Assembly (NCBI GenBank): GCA_026168455.1
Contig: CM047430.1
Location: forward strand, 27,174,735 to 27,238,734
Length of the DNA: 64,000 nt
Source: Theocolax elegans
Lineage: Eukaryota > Arthropoda > Insecta > Hymenoptera > Cerocephalidae
Direction: 5' to 3'
Position numbers and translations under genes: made by a program. Positions 40,623-46,550 of this stretch are shown piece by piece (position 1 is the stretch's first letter; the number at the start of each line of letters is the position of its first letter). Below the pieces are notes generated by a model. The model searched no databases, was not told the DNA's origin, and saw nothing but the letters and a program-made list of their open reading frames with translations.

Positions 40623-43600
40623 TGTTATACATATATATATGGAAGATTCCATGTAAAGTGATTTAGTTAAAAAATAGAATTTTGTTTTAATGTATGGAAT
40701 CAGTAAAAAAACTACTTGAATAGAGTGTAGCTAAATTTTTAGACCTGAATATCAATTATTATCAGAGCTGTAGCCAATCAAAAATTGAATTTTTTTGAAA
40801 AGAATGACTTGTTGGCCATTTTTATCATTTAATAACTCAAAATCTAACAATTTTTTCTTATATACATTACATTTGAAAATGTTTATACATTTCAAGAAGA
40901 ATCTGTGGAAATATTTCATTTATATTAGTTTAAAACATTGAATATAGTTATGATTAATAAAAACCTTTATAGTTAAAAAATTGGTTGTACAATCAAAAAT
41001 TTTTTATCCATTCAAAAATCTACTTCATCGATGATTAATTACCTTCAAAATGATGTAAAGTTTGAGTGCCGCAGAGCATTTTAGACAAACTGATGGTATT
41101 TTTAGTCAAATATTAAAAAAAGAGAGCGAATGCATTTTATGAAAAAAACAGAATAACCGTATACTTGCATTCAAACAATATAGAACATTGTTATTCCTTA
41201 ATAACACTAAAATATACTGTTTATTGTTAGTAACTGATACTTTTCAATCTTTAAGTTGCTTACAAACACTAAACAGTAGGTGTAATCAGTTTTACCTGTT
41301 ATATAATTTGATAAATACCTGAAACTTTCATATAAAACAAATATATTATTGGCTTTTCAGGATGAATAATAAAGTACATGTGATCTTTTTGAAGACAATG
41401 GTAAGTTTATAAGTACTTATATAGTACATATTATATATTGTATATTGTTTATGCAATATATTGTACACTATTGTATGAATACAAGTATACGGTTATTCTG
41501 TTTTTTTTCATAAAATGCATTCGCTCTCTTTTTTTAATATATGACTAAAAATACCATAACTGTGTCTAAAATGCTCTGCCGCACTCAAACTTTGCATTAT
41601 TTTGAAGGTAATTAATCATCGATGAAGTAGATTTTTGAATGAATAAAAAATTTTTGATCGTACAACCTATTTTTTGACTATAATCAATGTTTTAAACTAA
41701 TATAAATGAAATATTTCCATAGATTCTTCTTGAAATTTATAAAATTTTTAAATTTTATGTATATAAGAAAAAATTGTTAGTTTTTGAGTTATTAAGTGAT
41801 AAAAATGGCCAAATATTCATTTTTTTTTCAAAAAATTCAATTTTTCAATTGGCTACAGCTCTGATACTAATTGATATTCAGGTCTAAAAATTTAGCTACA
41901 CTCTATTTGAGTAGCTTTTTAACTGATTCCATACATTAAAACAAAATTCTATTTTTAAACTGGATCACTTCACATGGAATCTCCCATATATATCTGTTGT
42001 TATACTCGTTTACAATAAGTGTAACATTGATCACAATGTGTGAATTGTCGTACGCTATAATAAATTTAAAATCTCAGGTTGCATGGTTCGTTTCGAATTG
42101 TCACCCTCGCAATCAGCGTATGCATTATGCCAAAGAACTCTCGAAGCACATTCAAGTGGATATTTACGGGGCTTGCGGTACGCTGAGATGTTCACGTTCT
42201 CAAGCGCAGGCTTGCTTTGAAATGCTTGATGCCGACTACAAATTTTATCTAGCTTTCGAAAATTCAAACTGCCGTGATTACATTACTGAAAAGTTTTTCG
42301 TCAATGGCCTTGGGTAAATATGGTTTTTTTTTCACTACCAATCTCACCTATACACTTTACGTTCAATTTTATCAAGTTTATCACATTCAATGCTGTTTTT
42401 TATCACGCCTGATGCTTTCATTAGAAATTGCAATGCTTTTTGGTTAAGGTTCCTGCTTTATTATAGATTATATTTAATTTGATACATGCTATAACTGTTT
42501 TATAGTTTAATTAATTTTATTAAATATTAAAATTTTTGGTATTATTCATAAGGATAACGGTGAAATATTTATAATATTTATAGGTATGATTGTTTGGTTG
42601 TAAATTATAGTAAATTTAATTGATTAAGTCAGTAGGTGGATTCTTTTGCCTCTACGGTTGGCAATGTAGGTTTCATCACTTTTTTATGAAATTTATTTTG
42701 TTGACTCGGCAATCAATATGGGTACAGTACAAAATATTCTTCTACCACACCCTATTTTTCTAAATACTGATCTGAAATATGCATGTGAAAAATATGCATT
42801 CATAAAAATATTTTCCGATATTTAGAAGATTTTTTTAAGCACTTCAATAAAAGTAAAACCATTATAATTTATAATACATATCTTAATTCTCATGTCGACT
42901 GTCCAATAATATAAATTAAAACATATAATTATTTCGGTTTTGCAATCTTATCTCATAACACTTACTATACGTTGAAGAAGAACAGAAGCTTGCTTGAAAT
43001 GTCGGTTAAGGATTTCACGACTGTGGTAGAGTTTTTTAATAAATATTTTTCTTTTAGTGGGTATAGTTTTTATGTTGTTTTTTAAATTAAAATTAGTAAT
43101 TTTTGGAAGAACGATTTCGTCAAAGGAGGTGATTAATAATTAATTTTGTTTCTATATTTATCTACGCGGGTAATTGTAAGTCAGGACAAGTGATCAATTT
43201 TTTTATTTTATTTAATTTTTTATTATTTTTACTTTCTGATAATAAATATATTATTTTTATAGTTAATGGACTGTAAGGACGAAATAATTATATTTTGATT
43301 TGTAATTTTTAATTAAAAATGGTTAAAATAGTATTGAAATGTAATTACTATTAGTAATCTTCTGTTTATTATTTTAAGGAATCTTAAAATGAAATACATT
43401 AAATTAAATCAAGGTTGATAGAAATAATTTAAAATTTGTTGCAATGTTTTTATTTTGTTGTAATATGAATTTTATTGTATTAGAAGATGCATTTGAAAGC
43501 AATTCGTTATTAACTATAAAACAGATATTTCTAGCCGCAAACCATTAATAAATGACCAGTTTTCTACTAGGGATGCAGATCATACTAATAATTAGCGATA

Positions 43601-44493
43601 AATTCACGTAAAAGCAAGAAGTATATATTTTGTGAGATTATTTGGGTAATTAGATGTTGAACTTTGTTTTCTTTTCGTAATAGGTGTATTGAAAAAATAA
43701 TGTAATAATTAAACGATTAGAAAAGTAAAAAACTGCGGGGCTAGTTAGCTGTATAAATGGCTTTCGCGCTGTACTTGCGTACAGGTGGTATTGCGCCTTC
43801 TAAAATAATATTTTACCAATAAAAAAGTAAATAAAATTATTAATGATGGATTAGACATGGATACACTGGAAAAAATGAATTGTTGGTCTTGGAGGAATTT
43901 TTGTTGAATATGACTTAAACGGAAACGCCTCTTGATGTAAAATGATTATTTTATATTTAAGAGGAATATGCTTGAATTTGGTATATTAGACTCTTTGTTA
44001 GTTAAATTTCCGTAGTGTTTTCTTAATTATAGAAAAATGCGCTTGATTATAAAATAATCGTTTTAGAGCAAGCAGATTTTCCATTTGAGTGATATTTAAG
44101 AAGAATTCCTGTAAGTATGTATAATAAATTGAACGAACGTGTTGTTATTACAGGCACAACGTACTACCGATAGTGATGGGTGCCCACCCAACGGACTACG
44201 CACGAAGTGCACCATATCGTTCTTACATCCACGTCGACGAGTTCGAGTCAGCTCGCGAATTGGCCCAGTACTTACACCGACTCGACAGCGACGACGAGCT
44301 CTACAATTCGTATTTTAGGTGGAAAGGAACCGGTGAATTCGTCAATACTTACTTTTGGTGTCGCGTGTGCTCGATGCTCCACGACGAGCAACGCAATCTC
44401 AAGTATTACCGAGACGTGAACGAGTGGTGGAGAGGTGACGGTGTTTGCGCTGCCGATTCCTGGCGCGAACTCGAACACCTTCGGAATACCTGA
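1536..44493 (+). CDS. FucTA: alpha-1,3-fucosyltransferase (GT10), six coding exons
   Basis: The CDS joins 1536-1691, 19911-20102, 35768-35992, 40164-40352, 42078-42313 and 44154-44493: 1338 nt, 445 residues plus stop. All introns are GT-AG; the first four are phase 0 and the last is phase 2. The product transfers fucose from GDP-fucose to N-glycans in the Golgi; insect FucTA makes core alpha-1,3-fucose (the HRP epitope). It has a short basic N-terminus, a signal anchor at about residues 12-28, a stem encoded by exons 1-2 and a GT10 catalytic domain from about residue 115. The GT10 signature FENSNCRDYITEKF lies at about 314-327. ATG 1536 is chosen because the frame is open upstream only to a stop at 1470-1472 with no other ATG, and the context gcggaATGg is good. 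Length is a little below Drosophila FucTA (about 500 aa), mostly in the stem. The symbol rests on recalled similarity; another insect GT10 paralogue is the main alternative. Confidence 0.9.
1692..2118. other. start of FucTA intron 1
   Basis: This is the donor-side intron sequence before the LINE tail. I see no gene or clear repeat in it, only increasingly AT-rich DNA. Confidence 0.5.
2119..3042. repeat. LINE 3' segment, distal tandem copy
   Basis: It matches 3043-3947 with only a few substitutions (for example near 2163, 2296 and 2445) and one 19-bp difference. The 67-residue ORF is repeated at 2408-2611 with one Glu/Asp change. The junction at about 3042 joins LINE coding sequence back to the unit start. 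Confidence 0.85.
3043..3947. repeat. LINE 3' segment, tandem copy contiguous with the LINE body
   Basis: This is the second unit of a tandem duplication with a 924-bp period. It holds the end of the LINE thumb coding region and the 3' sequence, including a 67-codon minus-strand ORF at 3332-3535 (begins MASTNIDSNID). It lacks a stretch of about 19 bp present in the other copy near 2880-2900. Confidence 0.85.
4044..4235 (+). mobile_element. tRNA-derived SINE inserted in the LINE
   Basis: The head is tRNA-like, with a Pol III A box (TGGCTCGGTTGG) near 4057 and a B box (GGTTCGATTTCC) near 4102. A non-tRNA body of about 100 bp follows, then a short (TAA)n/A-rich tail. A perfect 11-bp target duplication, agttactctat, flanks it at 4033-4043 and 4236-4246. 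The insertion splits the LINE thumb coding region. The apparent long minus-strand ORF across this point is a chimera of SINE and LINE. Confidence 0.88.
4247..5763 (-). pseudogene. LINE reverse transcriptase, broken
   Basis: The segment 5137-4673 encodes KVIPLYKAGKQNEMGNYRPI, KQFGFIKSKGT and LLDLAKAFDTVNH, reverse transcriptase blocks 1-4. About 4610-4480 gives GVPLGIILGPLLF and YVNDLLT. The catalytic box at 4444-4455 reads YADN instead of YADD, an Asp-to-Asn change. The stretch 5200-5763 is the endonuclease-RT linker with many stops (for example RINWSKYRDPNEIIKGMIDI). Frames change several times, so the copy is dead. After the SINE, the thumb domain continues at 4032-3760 (TKYLGIIFDTNMRWSNHI). 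Confidence 0.8.
5764..6276 (-). pseudogene. LINE endonuclease remainder
   Basis: The minus-strand frames continue the endonuclease: GDINKNDGVVVYVRKDE, then after breaks GDFNMNILENN, TRPKNL and CIDNMFVKT. These match the GDFN and ID-N motifs of APE endonucleases in Jockey/CR1 LINEs. At least one more stop lies near 6050. Confidence 0.7.
6277..7326 (-). pseudogene. LINE ORF, N-terminal part: Cys/His finger, coiled coil, start of endonuclease
   Basis: The frame starts at ATG 7324-7326 (MASSEKHPPDKLDYK). It has in-frame stops at 7261-7263 (TAG), 7123-7125 (TAA) and 6277-6279 (TAG), yet the same frame continues through all three. Between the first two stops is a finger-like segment, VICIICESVYHRSDF followed by IICPD, resembling the ORF1 zinc fingers of hymenopteran CR1-type elements. 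A Lys/Glu-rich coiled coil follows (about 7080-6960). Near 6400-6280 comes LYLNIRSLEANF then VCTEVW, the opening motifs of an APE-type endonuclease. After the last stop the frame continues HYNIKEYSIYY, so the breaks are point mutations. Confidence 0.75.
7327..9865. other. FucTA intron 1, non-coding, with a GC-richer island
   Basis: No gene is visible. (GA)n microsatellites lie at about 8358-8380 and 8442-8475. Between them is a (TTTGA)n-like stretch and a short GC-rich block that could be the end of a retroelement. 8570-8870 is clearly GC-richer than the rest of the intron. The related motifs TTAAGAGGACAAGCCTG (about 7746) and TTAAGGGGACAAGTCTG (about 9192) look like ends of a MITE family, but I could not pair them. 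Confidence 0.5.
9874..10289. mobile_element. hAT-type MITE with 8-bp target duplication
   Basis: The terminal inverted repeats are GGGTGCGATTTGTCGAA at the left and GGGTCCGATTTGTCGAA (complement of the right end). The arms continue with CATTCAAAATGTGTGC on both sides. An exact 8-bp duplication, CTTGCGGT, lies at 9866-9873 and 10290-10297. Length 416 bp, no coding capacity. The 8-bp duplication is the hallmark of hAT transposition. Confidence 0.85.
10427..11198. mobile_element. fold-back element family E, copy 1
   Basis: The arms are inverted repeats: ttacaagggacctccgagaaa at the left pairs with the complement of tcccggaggtc...cccttg at the right, and inner arms (aaaagtggaagtaattttcat and its complement) match closely. 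The loop is around 10840-10900. A short CTAAG tandem sits at about 10528-10548. Related copies are at 28764-29170 and 32890-33260. No ORF. Confidence 0.75.
11217..11251. repeat. (TA)n microsatellite
   Basis: An uninterrupted run of alternating T and A in FucTA intron 1. Confidence 0.95.
11282..11395 (+). other. possible alternative exon inside FucTA intron 1
   Basis: This is a GC-rich island in an AT-rich intron: an ATG, 38 open codons (MQRISQIQTVSQ...), then a donor-like GAG/GTAAAC at 11396. The phase (0) would splice in frame to exon 2. The encoded peptide is basic and has no membrane anchor. There is no clear acceptor giving a phase-0 cassette exon, so an alternative first exon would be needed. 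It may equally be chance or an unrelated relic. Confidence 0.2.
11782..12200. mobile_element. TA-flanked MITE
   Basis: The termini CCCTGGTAGAAA and TTTCTACTAGGG are inverted and flanked by TA at 11780-11781 and 12201-12202, as for Tc1/mariner-type insertion. Inner sequence is partly palindromic (aaactgctgag near the left, aaactgctgaa near the right). One-ended relatives lie at about 53627 and 16812. Confidence 0.75.
12394..12611. mobile_element. short MITE with CACTGAAAAA termini
   Basis: CACTGAAAAAAAAGTTTG at the left is inverted at the right (AATTTTTCAGTG). The internal part is AT-rich and partly palindromic. It is similar in ends to 40375-40573. The apparent ORF here is simply this AT-rich element. 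Confidence 0.5.
12720..13484. mobile_element. MITE with GGATGTCG termini next to TTAA
   Basis: The left end GGGATGTCGAACCCAAA pairs with the right end TCTGGGTCCGACATCCCC, which is followed by TTAA at 13485. The same GGGGATGTCGG terminal motif bounds the palindromes at 47447-47644 and 49591-49790. Length about 765 bp, no coding capacity. Confidence 0.6.
13491..14070. other. FucTA intron 1, unassigned
   Basis: AT-rich intron with a slightly GC-richer patch at 13740-13900. No gene or repeat that I can pair. Confidence 0.5.
14071..14925. mobile_element. fold-back element family F, copy truncated at right
   Basis: The left end attccacgtaaagtggtcc and the body match the complete copy at 17708-18640. 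The hairpin centre lies near 14510-14560 (ctgccttcaattctgtaaaaa and its complement). The right arm stops at about 14925, where family G sequence begins, so both elements lost the ends that meet here. Confidence 0.75.
15279..15503 (+). other. conserved 74-residue ORF in fold-back family G
   Basis: It encodes a Lys/Ser-rich peptide with SGSKSLRLLLIKISGKSARN and YLLPYNDES. The same ORF occurs on the opposite arm (15941-16153, minus), and at 58937-59161 and 61356-61649 (minus). The annotated start is a TTT/ATG-adjacent Met, and no signal or membrane segment is seen. I do not recognise the sequence. It may be a captured exon fragment rather than a functional protein, because the complementary strand carries an exon-like unit. 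Confidence 0.3.
15941..16153 (-). other. second-arm copy of the G-family ORF
   Basis: It is 70 codons on the minus strand and reads inward like its partner. It retains SGSKSLRSLLIKISG and YLLPYNDES but has diverged near the C-terminus. No homologue recognised. Confidence 0.3.
16541..17707. other. FucTA intron 1 with MITE remnants
   Basis: A fragment related to the 11782-12200 MITE lies at about 16812-16970 (ggggtagaaa; cagtagtgactagtcagt). A small TIR element of about 147 bp lies at 17418-17564 (CTGAGGAAAAGGATT against the complement CTGAGTAAAAGGATT). The rest is AT-rich and unassigned. Confidence 0.5.
17708..18640. mobile_element. fold-back element family F, complete copy
   Basis: The termini TGGGATATTCCACGTGAAG and TGGGATAATCCACGTGAAA (complement of right end) sit in TATA/TATA flanks. 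The two arms are near-perfect inverted repeats of about 450 bp meeting at a centre near 18150-18190. No coding capacity; short ORFs are arm sequence. The transcript of this intron would form a very long hairpin. Confidence 0.85.
18641..19136. other. FucTA intron 1, unassigned
   Basis: AT-rich; no gene or paired repeat seen. Confidence 0.5.
19137..19780. mobile_element. fold-back element family F, diverged shorter copy
   Basis: cgacgtcaagtggtccgatc at the left pairs with gatcggaccacttgacgt at the right. The body shares the caccagctgggtttaccgc and aatgcattttaaaattt segments with the other F copies, but the right arm is shortened. Confidence 0.75.
19783..19854. repeat. (TA)n followed by (CA)n microsatellite
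   Basis: Alternating TA, then imperfect ACAAACAC and (CA)n, ending 57 bp before FucTA exon 2. It leaves that exon with a weak pyrimidine tract. Confidence 0.9.
19911..20102 (+). CDS. FucTA: FucTA exon 2: stem and start of catalytic region
   Basis: This 64-codon exon has phase 0 at both ends. It contains RPWYMKGG and LWPEEDPLDDRVTNQ, which match the insect FucTA stem/catalytic boundary as I remember it. The acceptor is ttgttag at 19904-19910, with a poor pyrimidine tract. The only in-frame alternatives upstream are blocked by a stop. The donor is CAG/GTTTCG at 20103. Confidence 0.85.
20228..20483. mobile_element. CACTC-ended MITE (copy M1)
   Basis: The termini are CACTCACAAAAATGG at the left and CAATCACAAAAATGG (complement of right), with TA at 20226-20227 and 20484-20485. 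The inverted repeats extend about 90 bp (…cttaatgcaagcggaattc…). The internal part, on the reverse strand, matches that of M2 at 46099-46352. The CACTC ends followed by A-runs, and the cttgcattaag core, resemble the termini of the CACTA element at 21479. Confidence 0.8.
20631..21262. mobile_element. fold-back element family H, copy in intron 2
   Basis: catatgtttgggaaacggatc at the left is inverted at the right (gatctgtttccggaacatatg). The internal arms (cttgtaacttctaaactatcaaata and its complement) match. The same family is at 30846-31476, with a partial copy at 34120-34560. Confidence 0.75.
21844..24410 (-). pseudogene. CACTA-like (tnp2-type) transposase with C2H2 fingers, one frameshift
   Basis: The first frame (24410-23220, ATG start) has two C2H2 fingers (C4/C7/H20/H25 and C35/C40/H53/H58), a Ser/Asn-rich linker and, near residue 330, YYDDFDVDNPLG. 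The second frame (to TAA at 21844) carries FVGDNLGVHSVLGF, CRFC, DFMHDILLGVCRYD, HYLLHY and MRFEAKH. D332/D333, the Asp of GDNLG (about 426) and the Glu of RFEAKH (about 674) are candidates for the DDE triad; all remain. One nucleotide is missing, most likely in the A/T run at 23283-23287: the good frame there reads YTSDRTYFGVDKVF before joining the second ORF at 23223. Total would be about 855 residues. The start listed at 23223 is TTG and not a true start. Homology is from memory of arthropod and fish tnp2-like proteins. Confidence 0.8.
24624..27991 (-). CDS. intact nine-exon accessory gene of the CACTA-like element, function unknown
   Basis: Exons, in transcript order: 27991-27913, 27414-27299, 27138-26677, 26591-26452, 26376-26310, 26242-26068, 25969-25788, 25699-25400, 24971-24624. 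All eight introns are GT-AG, phases agree at every junction, and the sum is 1869 nt (622 residues) with no stop. The N-terminus (METEESLLDF) leads to a Cys-containing segment, then exon 3 is a Ser/Lys-rich low-complexity stretch (SKRKIIDSGKSSDE) with likely nuclear localisation signals. Exons 5-6 hold CDKWRNTLYRLRKAGIVTKR; exons 7-9 hold WDSVKEHWEVT, VLLLPYLVP, QPCLVLIG and ALDTLFQIYMLFNLKYP. I recall similar multicopy, transposon-linked proteins in arthropods and fish but no known activity. A TnpA-like DNA-binding partner of the transposase is a guess from position. Confidence 0.75.
27241..27274. repeat. (AT)n microsatellite in intron 2 of the accessory gene
   Basis: Alternating A and T within the intron between 27138 and 27299. 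Confidence 0.95.
28545..28763. other. FucTA intron 2, flank of the CACTA-like element
   Basis: No gene or repeat recognised. Confidence 0.5.
28764..29170. mobile_element. fold-back element family E, half copy
   Basis: It matches the left arm of 10427-11198 (aatatcaatgctcggagaag; gtaatgtcgcagtgatgaaagg; caaaccaaaaaaaggtgag). The right arm is missing after about 29170. Confidence 0.75.
29245..29632. mobile_element. TA-flanked MITE with CCGTCACATACCCAATT ends
   Basis: CCGTCACATACCCAATT at 29245 is the complement of AATTGGGTATGTGACGG at 29632, with TA on both sides (29243-29244, 29633-29634). A related, more decayed copy is at 39730-40090. Confidence 0.8.
29685..29722. repeat. (GT)n microsatellite
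   Basis: An imperfect (GT)n run interrupted by tatgcgc. ORFs with poly Cys-Val across it are artefacts. Confidence 0.9.
29723..30845. other. FucTA intron 2, unassigned
   Basis: AT-rich intron sequence with many short A/T runs. No gene or paired repeat found. Confidence 0.5.
30846..31476. mobile_element. fold-back element family H, complete copy
   Basis: agaccctcatatgtttggg at the left and the complement of the right end (agaccctcatgtgtttgga) are matched. The arms continue with ggatcgtgcccagctt on both sides and further inside (cttgtaacttcctaaactct). Length 631 bp; no ORF. Confidence 0.85.
31632..32775. repeat. dispersed repeat family D, copy B
   Basis: It runs from ctagctcgccacgtg to ggtcgtgcctaa, collinear with copy A. 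It keeps the GC-rich hairpin end, the ggcacgaccg/cggtcgtgcc inverted pair (31757; 32774) and a shortened central array. Short ORFs across the GC end are not credible genes. Confidence 0.75.
32890..33260. mobile_element. fold-back element family E, right-arm copy
   Basis: It matches the right half of 10427-11198 (ttcttattttcttcataaca; cgagttataagcgat; ccgtttcccggaggt). Together with 28764-29170 it forms a split pair about 3.7 kb apart. Confidence 0.7.
33261..34119. other. FucTA intron 2, unassigned
   Basis: It contains an (AAAT)n microsatellite at about 33503-33530. The 84-codon plus-strand ORF at 33637-33891 has no recognisable features and AT-driven composition, so I do not call it a gene. 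Confidence 0.5.
34120..34560. mobile_element. fold-back element family H, partial diverged copy
   Basis: The left end catttgggaaacggatcttt and the following ttctactatataaatatgaa resemble H copies. The internal inverted arms (aagttcgaaagaaagc…, ctttcttttaaacttaagtttg) are visible, but the right end is not found. Confidence 0.5.
34561..35767. other. FucTA intron 2, 3' end
   Basis: AT-rich intron without recognisable repeats or genes, ending in a good pyrimidine-poor but clean acceptor (taatttcag) before exon 3. Confidence 0.5.
35768..35992 (+). CDS. FucTA: FucTA exon 3
   Basis: This 75-codon, phase-0 exon follows a clean acceptor (atttcag) and ends at CAG/GTTAGT. It encodes LMFVPPDYN, then HGMNEAKSGPDMFFQQGCPV and DADLIIFKDYV, the N-terminal Rossmann-like half of a GT10 fucosyltransferase. 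The first codon is an internal Leu (TTG), not a start. Confidence 0.9.
36179..37660. repeat. dispersed repeat family D, copy C (inverted)
   Basis: Reverse complement of copies A and B, from ttaggcacgaccgc to cgtggcgagctag. It carries an extra segment of about 220 bp at 37210-37430 and a perfect 14-bp-stem hairpin at 37516-37552 (aaagctatgcttag/ctaagcatagcttt). It lies in FucTA intron 3, opposite in orientation to copy B in intron 2. Confidence 0.75.
37804..38330. mobile_element. fold-back element with a tRNA-like loop, copy 1
   Basis: The left arm (tgttggcaaaagttaatatc, acatacgcaatgagattat) pairs with the right arm (ataatctcattgcgtatgt-like, gatatcaatttttgccaaaca). The right side continues to acgtggg near 38384, resembling the true end seen in copy 2. 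The loop holds a tRNA-like sequence (37980-38044). Confidence 0.7.
37980..38044 (-). other. tRNA-like sequence in fold-back loop
   Basis: On the minus strand an A box (TGGCTCAGTTGATGG) and a B box (GGTTCAAATCTC) are correctly spaced around an anticodon-arm-like part. There is no paired acceptor stem or proper T stem, so it is not a functional tRNA. It is probably tRNA-derived SINE material. Confidence 0.55.
38647..39219. mobile_element. fold-back element with a tRNA-like loop, copy 2
   Basis: CCCGCGTAAAAAAAATTATG at the left is exactly inverted at the right (cataattttttttacgcggg). The arms continue through tttatctaaactttatataaag. The loop at 38864-38934 is tRNA-like. It is about 570 bp and related to, but well diverged from, copy 1. 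Confidence 0.8.
38864..38934 (-). other. tRNA-like sequence in fold-back loop, copy 2
   Basis: On the minus strand, GGCTCAGTTGGTAGAG (A box) and GAGGTTTGAATCTC (B box) flank an arm with a TCG-type loop. The T stem has mismatches and the acceptor stem does not pair, so it is tRNA-derived rather than a tRNA gene. Confidence 0.55.
39220..39729. other. FucTA intron 3, unassigned
   Basis: AT-rich; nothing recognised. Confidence 0.5.
39730..40090. mobile_element. decayed TA-flanked MITE related to 29245-29632
   Basis: The right end aattggatacgtgacgg is followed by TA, and the internal caattattcatcag / tttctgatc segments match the other copy. The left end is degenerate. It ends 73 bp before exon 4. 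Confidence 0.6.
40164..40352 (+). CDS. FucTA: FucTA exon 4
   Basis: This 63-codon, phase-0 exon follows ttttgttgcag and ends at AAG/GTAACG. It encodes VWMLYFLECPYHT, then NWTATYRRDSDIVAPY, the family's conserved E(S/C)P and N-W-T-x-T-Y-R-x-D-S-D segments at the centre of the catalytic domain. NWT is also a potential N-glycosylation site. Confidence 0.9.
40375..40573. mobile_element. short MITE with CACTGAGAAAAAT end
   Basis: CACTGAGAAAAATTTTG at the left opposes CTTTTTTCTGTG at the right. It starts 22 bp after the exon 4 donor. A pure (AT)n run follows at about 40577-40620. Confidence 0.45.
40640..41986. mobile_element. long fold-back element, distant family F relative, in FucTA intron 4
   Basis: The termini TGGAAGATTCCATGTAAAGTG and TGGGAGATTCCATGTGAAGTG (complement of right) lie in TATATA flanks. 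The arms are about 520 bp and nearly perfect (for example gaatgcattttatgaaaaaaa and its complement). A loop of about 300 bp contains smaller palindromes (atatattgtatattg). No ORF. Family F and this element share the TGG-A-ATTCCA-GT terminal pattern. It ends 92 bp before exon 5. Confidence 0.85.
42078..42313 (+). CDS. FucTA: FucTA exon 5: GDP-fucose binding segment
   Basis: This 236-nt exon starts at phase 0 after aaatctcag and ends at phase 2 before GTAAAT. It encodes VAWFVSNC, DIYGACG and YKFYLAFENSNCRDYITEKFF. The last is the alpha-1,3-fucosyltransferase signature that binds the nucleotide sugar; its Glu and Lys (ENS...TEK) are present. Confidence 0.92.
42314..44153. other. FucTA intron 5
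   Basis: An AT-rich 1.84-kb intron. A MITE-like remnant may lie at 43866-44115 (cactggaaaaaatg …, aagaagaattcctg). Otherwise nothing is recognised. Confidence 0.5.
44154..44493 (+). CDS. FucTA: FucTA exon 6: C-terminus and stop
   Basis: The exon starts after gttattacag and completes the split Gly codon. It encodes GHNVLPIVMGA and SYIHVDEFESARELA, typical of the GT10 C-terminal half, then a Cys-containing C-terminus. It ends at TGA 44491-44493. It is GC-rich compared with the surrounding intron and flank, as expected for coding sequence. Confidence 0.9.
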
Positions 44494-46098
44494 GAACGGC
44501 TTATGAACAGCACTCAACCTGCTGATGATTATACGTGACAAGTTTAGCTACTTTGATACGACTTTGTTATGCGATATCTATTGCGATACCAATTTCACAA
44601 ACTCTGAAGATCCGTGTATTCCTATCTCCATTTTTTCAGATTATTACTCTTTTTATTTTCTTTATCGAGCAATAATCTTATTTTATGCTAGTCAGATATG
44701 CGTGCGTAAGAAAGTATTAATTATATCGGAAAGTCACATACGGTATCACACCGTTGTCAAAATTTATCTGCTCGAAACGTAATTGTCGTTGTCGTATCAC
44801 TTTCCTATGTTCCATAGTTTTACTTTCTTATGTGTATGATAATCGTCTCCAATAACAAAATCCAAAACAGCTATTCGATTGACCAATTAGGTTTATCCAG
44901 TCATTTTCTACAATTTACGGATGTGACCGCGCATAGTAAAATTTTAATTGTTATTTCGACGAATCATCGATTAGCCAGTAATTAAATTAATTCCTTTTAC
45001 AAAACTCAATCTATTTCGTACTCTCAACTCAATATATTTGCGTAACTTCGGATAATCTCGTACTCCAACAAACCGATTAAAAATTTAGTTTTAATCCTTA
45101 TTTACTTACAATGTTAATAGTTATTATTTTTCTCAAATTTTAATACATACCTCAGCGGAAAAGCATCGATTATCAAATCGGCGCGGCTTAAGCAGGTATA
45201 TTGGAATTAATTGATCGTTTAGTGATTAAACAATTTATTATAATGCGAAGAACATAGAATCAAGCGGTGTGGCACACGCCCACTGACTATTTTCTTATTA
45301 GGGAATGAAGTAAAGTAATGTCGATTATTATGCGTTGAGCGCTATATAAGATATACGACGACAGAGTTCGAGATAATTTTTCTGTCACTGCAAACGTGAC
45401 GCGACAACTGTTTATAAACTCTAATGTACTGCGAATTTTTGTTATCACGAACGCGAATCAAAATTTACGAAGAATGATACACTTTATTCTCATTTAAATT
45501 GTATCACTTTTTTATTAACAATACACCTTTTGGCGTCAATTGGAGCTTCTGAATTAACAAGCGAGTGAATTATTTGATTGACACATCCGAGGAAACAGTT
45601 ACCATGATTACGAAAGAATGGATCGTACATGGGTAGTTTAATGCTCGATCGTTCGGTGCAACTGATAAATCATTAAACAAAAGTCGTTACGAGTCTGAAC
45701 CGCTATTAACGAAACAAAACAAAATATCTTGCGTGGGAGATACTCTTACAGAGCTGTTTTGTACCTTTAGATAGAAATTAATAAAAATTATTACGTAAGA
45801 TAAAAGAAAAAAAAAACAGAAAAATCTGTACCTCTAACGCACGAATAATTTTAATTTAGCGTAATTTTTTATGGTTTGGTTAACGTGCGGTGATCCTTAC
45901 ACGTATACCGATTAGTTCCTAGTGTACATATTTTATACTTTGATGACCGTGACGGAAAGAGATGCCGAAATGTTGGTTAACGCATAACTAAAACATAATG
46001 GGATTGATTCGAAATATGCCGGAGAATACGTACAATTATATATTGATTTTGAGGATTTCGTAGAAATATTGGGATGCTGAGTATAGTTGAGAAACGTG
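44494..46098 (+). other. FucTA 3' flank / probable 3' UTR
   Basis: There is no further coding sequence after TGA 44493. The GC content is a little higher than in the introns. Several AATAAA-like hexamers occur (for example near 45780), but the poly(A) site cannot be placed. Small ORFs here lack coding features. Confidence 0.4.
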
Positions 46099-46352
46099 CA
46101 CTCACAAAAATGGTTTCTTAATGCAAGCGGAATTCTTTTCAAATATCTGCCAAAATGAAATCCACTTAATGTTAAATGATTCTTCTTAAATTTAAAGGAT
46201 TATGCTTTTTGTTTCACGAAATAATCCCAAACTTAATAAACGCAAGAGGAATTCATATTAATAACAGAAGAATCATTTAACATTAAGTGGATTTCATTTT
46301 GGCGGATATTTGAGAAGAATTCCGCTTGCATTAAGAAACCATTTTGAGAGTG
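46099..46352. mobile_element. CACTC-ended MITE (copy M2)
   Basis: CACTCACAAAAATGG at the left and CACTCTCAAAATGG (complement of right), with inverted repeats of about 90 bp. The middle is the reverse complement of M1's. The flanking dinucleotides (TG left, TA right) do not match exactly. Confidence 0.8.
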
Positions 46353-46550
46353 TAGTTTACTTACTTATGCCAATGCTTGTGGATTGTAGATTTTCAATTT
46401 ATCACGAAAAATTAAGAAAGAAAATATTTTAAAAAATAATTGTCTTATATCTACAGACGAATTTGATGACTGGCTCTTCATTTTCTTACATAAGTTTACG
46501 GTAATGGATTGATGGTGAAAACAGATATATTACGATGTTTCTCGAAGATG